From positions 4,872,001 to 4,936,000 of the forward strand of contig NC_092665.1 in assembly GCF_032118995.1 (NCBI RefSeq): a stretch of 64,000 nucleotides of DNA, in the 5' to 3' direction. Source of the DNA: Asterias amurensis. Lineage: Eukaryota > Echinodermata > Asteroidea > Forcipulatida > Asteriidae. Both the position numbers and the translations under genes were made by a program. Positions 58,150 through 64,000 of the stretch are shown one piece after another. A model generated the notes under the pieces. It worked only from the letters and a program-made list of their open reading frames with translations, had not been told where the DNA came from and ran no database searches. The stretch's first letter is position 1; each line of letters begins with the position of its first letter.

Positions 58150-58479
58150 AAAGTTATATTTGTGGATGAAACTTACCTCCTCTGCCGAGTATTGGACTAC
58201 CACGATCAGCTGCTTCTCCTATAGAGAGTACATGGCTATGGTCGGCAGTTACAATAAATAAAGTCTCCATTTCATTGGTCATTAACATCGCCTTGGCTAC
58301 AGCCTTATCCATTGCAATGGTATCATGCAGGGCGTGGTAGGCTAACCCGTCATGATGCGCATGGTCAATTCGGCCACCTTGGTGTATCAATTCAAGATAG
58401 TATGATTTATTTGTGTTTGAATTATTGACATTTTATGTGAAAAATCTGGTAGTGTGTCTTGTTCGTGAAGAATGTTCAC

Positions 58480-58641
58480 GCTGTCACCATCTTGGTCATG
58501 TTCCCTGTTTCCATAACAGTAATGAATGCTTATATTCATTGCGCAAACATAGCACCAGACTATTATTTTGTCCAGCCTCAGTTTTGTTACAATGAGTTTG
58601 AATGGAGTAAAATCAAGACGGCCACACCGTGATAAAGCAAC
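58480..58641. repeat. Single copy of the 144-bp unit triplicated in block A
   Basis: One unit with CACGCTGTCACCATCTTGG, CAAACATAGCACCAG and GACGGCCACACCGTGATAAAG; compare the three copies at 22,971-23,420. Confidence 0.75.
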
Positions 58642-59027
58642 ATCATAGACGGAGTTTTTGTCAACCAAGATTCGAAAACTAGGAATACAAAGATAACAAA
58701 CGATGGCCCTAGTTTTTAAAAATGTTTTTTTTTTTACAACCAAATTACAAGTTTGCAGAAAAGTCTACTTTGGTGACAACATCTAGTAGGTCGGTTGCAT
58801 GTTTGCTATATTATTCGGCCGTCCATGCCAACCTGCGTGGTCTTGTTATCAATAATGAAAATACATACAATCTGTGACTGGACAATGGCATCAAAGGGAC
58901 AATGTAAATACTCCATATAACGAGGTTTCAGATTGTCAAAGATTTTCTGAGCCTCAAAGATAAGAGGTAGGGCCTATAACGATAACCTCTTGTGAAACAG
59001 CAGCAATGACACAAAGGGCTCCTGTAG

Positions 59028-59285
59028 TCTTGTCCAAGGTCTTTTACGCAAGCACCGGCTCGCTACTATGAATTCAAGAACTGCATAGTTACTATACTGC
59101 ACGGTATATAACAGTACTTAATACCGTGGGGTCGAAGCATGGTTTTTCGAGGTTGTCGTACCTCATACAACGAGGCTGCAACTAGACTCGGTATCAAGTA
59201 CTGTTATGTACCGTGCGGTATAGTATCTATATGCAGTTCGTGAATTCAGAGCGGGCCGGTGCTTTGTATAGAGGCTTTGACAAGG
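59028..59285. mobile_element. Palindromic element, block C copy with internal deletion
   Basis: Same outer arms as 23,832-24,137 (GTCTTGTCCAAGG / GACAAGGC; GAATTCAAGAACTGCATAG / GCAGTTCGTGAATTC), but the inner part of the right arm from the centre to CCACGGTAT is gone, so the hairpin is shorter. Confidence 0.8.
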
Positions 59286-59764
59286 CTAGGGCTCATGAAA
59301 CCAATTAACCAACACTCTACAAAAACCAGAGACCTGTATGTTGTAATAATAACTTACCCTCAACCATAAGGAACAACCCGTCTTTGTCCTTCTGAAGTAT
59401 CTCAATGGCCTTTTCTACCATCTCAGACAATGAGGGCTCACCCCCTACGTCATTCATTCGGTTACCTTCAAATTGCATATGACTGGGCTCAAACAAACCT
59501 GAAAGGTAAGCAAAGTTAATACAACTGTCAAATAAAAGTTTCAATATTAAATCGTCCTGGCTATAGTTATAAAGTTCAGACCTACGCCTTTTCACTTTTC
59601 CATGAATAAATCAGATAGTCAAAGGTTTCCTCTCTCCCTATGACTGCTCCCTATTAAGACGGACACGTAATATTATTGTGATATAACAAAAAAATGAGTG
59701 CAAACAAAGTAATGTAATGATGTACAACCAATACTTTTAGGTTTGCTGGAATATAAAACGTGTT

Positions 59765-59915
59765 AAAGACACTAGACCTTTGGTAACTGTCTAAGACTAG
59801 TCTTAACAAAATTTGAGCTCAATTGGTCTTCGAACTTGCGAGATAATAATGAAAGAACAAACACCCTTGTCACACGAAGTTGTGTGCTTTCAGATGCTTG
59901 AATTCAAGATCAATT
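59765..59915. mobile_element. TTAA-type MITE half copy, block C only
   Basis: TTAAAGACACTAGACCTTTGG start and conserved TTTGAGCTCAATTGGTC, CACGAAGTTGTGTGCTTTC. It stops at the family's central palindrome. Block A lacks it (about 25,118). Confidence 0.7.
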
Positions 59916-60499
59916 ACGGCACCTAGTCTAAATCCCGTGCCAAATAAGTGACACAACCTTCGATACCAAAATGAAACCCTCTATAAGCCCACATCCTAGA
60001 CCTATTAACATGAACATTTAGCCCAAGATTCATGCGGCGCAAAGGTTGTAGGCACAATCATGTTCCGAACGACATGTCTTGGTTGGCTGTGCCATACAGA
60101 CGATTGTTCGTACTTGTTCAAATTGGTACATGAAGCAACAACTCACCTAAAAGGTTGTCAGTTTCAAGTGGATTGACGTCTTTAAATTGTTCCAAATTCC
60201 ACATGTACTTGCTGTTTGTCTTGGCTTTCTGCTTGCCATTCGTCTTAAACAAAACATAATATTGTAAAACAACTAGTGAAACAAATCCTTGCTTGATTGT
60301 TACAATTCGTAGTATATAGCAAGAGCTTCATGTGACCGAAAGAAAATTAAATGCTGTGGAACTATAACAAACATCTAAAAAGTCAAGGTTTGATCAAGTG
60401 AAACTATTTTGATGAGAGATACTTCTACAAGAACACAACATTTTAAAAGAACATAAACAGACAAAAATAATTAAAGGTGAATAGATTAATGACCATTAA

Positions 60500-60877
60500 A
60501 GACACTGGACTATATTGGTAATTGTCAAAGACCAGTCTTCTCACTTGGTGTATATCAACATTATGCATAAAATAACAAACCTATTCAAATTAATGAGCTC
60601 AATTTGTCGGCGAAGTTGCGAGATAATAATGAGAGAAAAAACTCCCTTGTCACACGAAATTGTGCGCTTTCAGATGCTTAATTTGGGGCCCTCAAAATCT
60701 AATTATGAGGTCTCGAAATCAAATTCGTGGAAAACTACTTCTTTCTCGAAAACTACGTTACTTCAGAGAGAGCCGTTTCTCACAATGTTGTATACTATCA
60801 ACCTCTCCTCATTACTCGTTACCAAGTAAGGTATGCTAATAATTATTTTGAGTAATAACCAATAGTGTCCACTGCCT
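60500..60877. mobile_element. TTAA-type MITE with clean empty site in block A
   Basis: Ends AGACACTGGACTATATTGG and AATAGTGTCCACTGCCT, about 378 bp, flanked by TTAA at 60,496-60,499 and ATAA at 60,878-60,881. Block A reads CCATTAAATAAGTTC near 25,696, as expected for an unoccupied TTAA site. Confidence 0.9.
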
Positions 60878-60920
60878 ATAAATAAGTTCGTCTGGATTGT
60901 TGAAGATCATGATCGTTTTT

Positions 60921-61046
60921 ACAAATCCAAAATTATGTATGATGATACTTACATATAATTTACAAAGCTCCTAGCTTAGGAGTAAAACGTAACTACTAGT
61001 ACTAAATTATATGTAAAGTATACATCATACATAATTTTGGATTTGT
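60921..61046. mobile_element. Short palindromic MITE, block C
   Basis: ACAAATCCAAAATTATGTAT and its complement enclose about 126 bp; paralog of 25,751-25,875. Confidence 0.85.
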
Positions 61047-61574
61047 AAAAACGAATCTTTTATTTCAGATTCATTACCACTTTTGAAATAATGACATTGT
61101 GAGCACGCTTCAAAAAAATTCTAAAAAATTATTAACTGTTTAAATTGAATAACTATCGAATGCTTCCAGCTACCTGTTTCATTGCCGGTCAGTTTGTGAG
61201 ATACTCTGATTCAAAAACCAAAATAACCCATGACATTGGTGAGGGTATCGAATAATCAAACGGTACATTCAGAATAGTGAACGCAAACACTGGTTTGTGT
61301 CAATGTTGCAGATTGTACCTGTGTATCCTGTCCGAGTGTTATGAGTTGCTGAGCGATGTCAATGCAACCGATGTCAGTTTCCTTCTGCGGTATATCAGAG
61401 TCACACTCCCAGTCTCGATGGGGCGAATGTGCGTAAAGTGCGGCAGGGGTAGCATGCGTGACACAGGCAGTGCTGACGAATCATGTTACCTTGCCTTTAG
61501 AAAGAATACAAAAAGCAGTGAAAAACCTGAATAATTAATTGACAGTCTATTATATTCGGTCAATGAAATGTTAA

Positions 61575-61917
61575 AGGCATAATTGTTAGCATAAAAACTG
61601 ACTTGGTAACAAGCAATGGAGATCTGTTGAGAGTATAAAACATTGTGAGAAACGTCGGCTCCCTCTGAAGTTACGTAGTTTTCGAGAAAGAAGTAATTTT
61701 CCACGAATTTGATTCGAGACCTTATAATTATATTTTGAGGTCCCGAAATCAAGCATCTGAAAGCTCACAACTTCGTGTGACAAGGGTGATTTTTCTTCCA
61801 TTTTTATCACGCAACAATTGAGTTCAAATTTTCACAAGTTTGTTATTGTACGCATATGTTGAGATACATCATGTGAGAAGACTGGTCTTTGACAATTACC
61901 AGTAGTATCCAGTGCCT
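61575..61917. mobile_element. TTAA-type MITE in phosphatase intron, block C
   Basis: Starts after TTAA at 61,571-61,574. The first about 30 bases of the usual left end are missing (AGGCATAATTGTTAGC). Later landmarks are present: GTCGGCTCCCTCTGAAG, ATTTTGAGGTCCCGAAATC, AGTAGTATCCAGTGCCT. Confidence 0.8.
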
Positions 61918-62185
61918 TTTAGGTCACAGGATTAAAATCTTATTAAAAAACACTCGACAACAAATCAATAAAAGTTATAACATTATGAATAACTTGACGT
62001 GTAAACTTACCTGACTTTTAAGCAGATATCATAACAGACTCCACATTAGCATTGAGACTAGATTTGCAATCTCCTTTAATAGCAGAATCGTCTAGCCCTA
62101 TCACTGCTGTCTTGGTTTTAACACCACTAAAATAAGCAGTGGCCGTACCAGCCGAGTCCGGTACTTGCCTGTCGGTATTGTAGGT

Positions 62186-62672
62186 CTAAAGAATGAAATA
62201 GGACAGGAAATAGTCACAAACTGATTTTAAGCGACGTACTTTTGACCACGTGGTGCGCTACTCGTCCTAACTTAGGACTATCCATGCAATTTGTATATCT
62301 CCTAGGACTAGTCCTAACTCTTTGTGAAAACGATCCCTGCTTCAAAACCGGCGTGTAGATTCACCTTTGACCTTGGTCATTTCACATCATAGAGATACGC
62401 AGTCAAACTCTATTGCGGACTTGAGAGTAGAGCGTGAACAATTTGGGCATTATTGGGTGCACGTTTATCCAATGTCATTGTATCCAATTGAATCACTGGA
62501 TCTGTGAAGCTGGGACCTGTATTTATCCTTGCGTATTAAGACAGGGGCCCAGTCTACCTGTCTGCGACCTCCCCATACAGTTACAAGTTCTATAATGGGA
62601 GACTTTGGGACGCTAGGTGGCAGCAGACTTACCAGGTAAATGTCACAGACATAATGTCTGTGGTAAATGTCC
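62186..62672. other. Intron 1 region of phosphatase copy 2
   Basis: Patches near 62,336-62,590 resemble block A 20,230-20,755. I searched the minus strand for the exon carrying the family's N-terminal GDGM metal motif and did not see it. Confidence 0.35.
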
Positions 62673-62826
62673 ATAGACCTTTTCGCAAATATTGGGGCGC
62701 GCGCGTAAAGCTTGGAATTAGGTGCATTGTGGTCTACCTGGTATCCAAATTTGATCCATATCTATCCCACAATGCACCTCATTCAACAGTCTGCGCTTGC
62801 GCAATGGTATTTGCGAAAAGGTCTAT
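62673..62826. mobile_element. 150-bp MITE with ATAGACCTTTTCGC ends, second copy
   Basis: ATAGACCTTTTCGCAAATA and TATTTGCGAAAAGGTCTAT are exact inverted repeats of 19 bases. Close relative of 55,201-55,351. Confidence 0.9.
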
Positions 62827-63736
62827 TGTTTACTTAGTTCTGAGCGTGCGCACATGATCGAGTACAATGGATTTTACCCACAGACATAAAGAACCTATAG
62901 ACGGACAGCACCTATGGAAATCAACGTCCAGATACCGTAATTGTGACGGCACCAGACTATACCCCAAACCGTGGGCAAAATCTGTGAAAACGCTAGCGAA
63001 AACACGTGTAAAGCAATGGGCGAGTGAAGAGATGACGACAGAAAATGTGTGTTTTTAGGGTAAACAAATCACCAAAGTCTAAGAAACAATGTAAGATCAT
63101 TAGCTAGATACCTTTTCTGCCGTTAGTTGTTTGCTGTTTCTCCTCCTCTTTCTGAACTTTCTCCAAAACGATGAAAGTAGAAGAATTTTATAAAAAAATA
63201 TGTTCGTCACACACTTTCCGACCAAAAGGCGCGTCGGTGCGTGTTTTGCGCCGGGTGCTGATGACGCGTACCGCCTAGACTTACGTGCTACTGATACGCG
63301 ACTGTTTTGTGTGCATTCGACGCGAGCGTACGCAACACGGAGGGCCATAGTATGAACTTGCGTTTCAAGGCGAGTTTAGACAGGATTTCCCAGGGAAAAA
63401 AGTTGTAAACATGACATTTTAACAGCTTAGGTATTCTTTCTCGACCATCATCTTCTGTGTTTTTCGAGAAAAAAGAATCGGCTGTAATATTTGTTGTGTT
63501 CGTACGTCGTTAAACTATCAATAAAAGACAATGGAACAGGGCACACTGCGTCAAAAACTCGGGTTGTATTCACGTGATAACAACACGCAAAACAACAGAG
63601 CTCTCGTACAACCAGATCTCGCGTGAAACAATGTGATCACTAAGTCTGCATACATTATCATATTCAACTTTGATCCGTTGAAAAGTCAAATGGGGCTCTA
63701 CTCTATTCAAGCGAGAACCACTATATGCCTACTTAC
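62827..63736. other. Region between phosphatase exon 1 and the Ser exon
   Basis: Short open frames at 62,867-63,058 (+) and 63,100-63,348 (-) have no recognisable motifs or splice context. No further phosphatase exon found. Confidence 0.3.
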
Positions 63737-63803
63737 TTTGTGGTAGCACATTGCCTCCTGCAGTCAGCATATAGATCCAAATTAACCATCTTAAATCCAA
63801 CAT
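63737..63803 (-). CDS. Probable signal-peptide exon of phosphatase copy 2
   Basis: The minus-strand ATG at 63,803 opens MLDLRWLIWIYMLTAGG, a hydrophobic secretion signal, and ends at CACAAA|GTAAGT in phase 1. Position and orientation fit the first coding exon of the alkaline phosphatase. The next expected exon is not found, so the link is inference. Confidence 0.5.
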
Positions 63804-64000
63804 GTTGAAATCAAAGTAACAAAATCAGAGGTAATGAAACAGTGTATACCGATCGTCACTGTTTGTATCCGACTGAGGTCATAGTCAGTTTGAATTACAG
63901 ACTTCATAACTATAGAACAGCAATAACTTATCATTTCATTCATTATTTGGCTTTTGAACCTTGGAAATAAATTATCGGTTCTTGAACTTTAATTTCATAT
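63804..64000. other. Right edge, upstream of phosphatase exon 1
   Basis: AT-rich. It may include the 5' UTR or promoter of the minus-strand gene, but no box is clear. Confidence 0.25.

Larger units (their letters stand above)
56008..63803 (-). pseudogene. Alkaline phosphatase, block C copy, probably inactive
   Basis: Minus-strand exons of a secreted or membrane alkaline phosphatase: 63,737-63,803 (probable signal peptide), 62,011-62,185 (QVPDSAGTATAY with the active-site Ser), 61,319-61,494 (THATPAALYAHSPHRDWECD), 60,147-60,243 (WNLEQFKDVNPLETDNLL), 59,358-59,498 ([13 protein letters not shown]), 58,177-58,377 (GGRIDHAHHDG and TADHSHV), 56,553-56,750 (DGLPFTTLSYANGPG) and 56,008-56,255 (ETHGGEDV). 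Introns are phase-consistent between neighbours. Damage: a TAA in the Ser exon after VESVMISA, a TGA before FVSTACVTHA, two bases missing in the 60,147 exon relative to block A, no exon for VIMGGGR (present in block A at 26,396), and no exon found for the N-terminal metal site between 62,185 and 63,737. The family hydrolyses phosphate monoesters with two Zn and one Mg. Confidence 0.85.

Noticed and set aside
63100-63348. Basic 82-codon minus-strand frame upstream of the phosphatase
   Set aside because: No motif, no splice context, no paralog in the window, and Arg-rich composition typical of a chance frame.
1-64000. Retrovirus-, LTR- or Polinton-type element
   Set aside because: No long terminal repeats with primer-binding site, and no capsid, protease, integrase or DNA polymerase motifs were recognised. 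The only reverse-transcriptase remnants are the two non-LTR LINE tails.

Overview
The window is animal nuclear DNA. Genes are split by GT-AG introns, intergenic DNA dominates, and short inverted-repeat transposons are very dense. The gene families (secreted collagen/C1q-domain proteins, tissue alkaline phosphatase) and the repeat style suggest an echinoderm, most likely a sea star. That is recognition from memory, not a database result.

The main structure is a set of three diverged segmental-duplication blocks. Block A (about 1-26,600) carries a promoter and non-coding first exon (to 462), a C1q-like gene (coding exon 11,237-12,046), a long paralogous flank, and a broken alkaline phosphatase copy on the minus strand (22,695-26,495). 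Block B (about 39,857-45,060) carries a second C1q-like gene (39,913-40,725) and part of the same flank, with no recognisable promoter exon. Block C (about 45,380-63,800) repeats the full order: promoter and first exon (to 45,834), a third gene that has lost its C1q domain (50,471-50,932), the flank, and a second, longer but also damaged alkaline phosphatase (56,008-63,803, minus). The blocks act as internal controls, because an insertion present in one and absent from another gives an empty site.

Between A and B lie a tandem array of a 144-bp unit (26,699 to about 31,310), a separate plus-strand multi-exon gene of unknown function (coding exons 33,238-36,997), and a repeat element rich in ACGT/CACGTG motifs (about 38,490-39,856). 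That element ends directly upstream of the second C1q-like gene.

Mobile elements recognised include: a TTAA-targeting MITE family with at least nine copies; a family with CCCAGTAAAC ends, 144-bp internal repeats and CACGTG motifs; a GC-rich palindromic element built of GATCG motifs; a 571-bp MITE and a 4.2-kb relative; hAT-like, TA-type and foldback MITEs; tRNA-derived SINE pieces; and a LINE reverse-transcriptase tail nested in a MITE and shared by A and C. I recognised no rRNA gene, intact tRNA gene, CRISPR array, or retrovirus-, LTR- or Polinton-type element.

The functional genes are probably the two full C1q-like secreted proteins, perhaps the collagen-only third one, and perhaps the gene at 33-37 kb. 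Both alkaline phosphatase copies look like pseudogenes, each broken differently.
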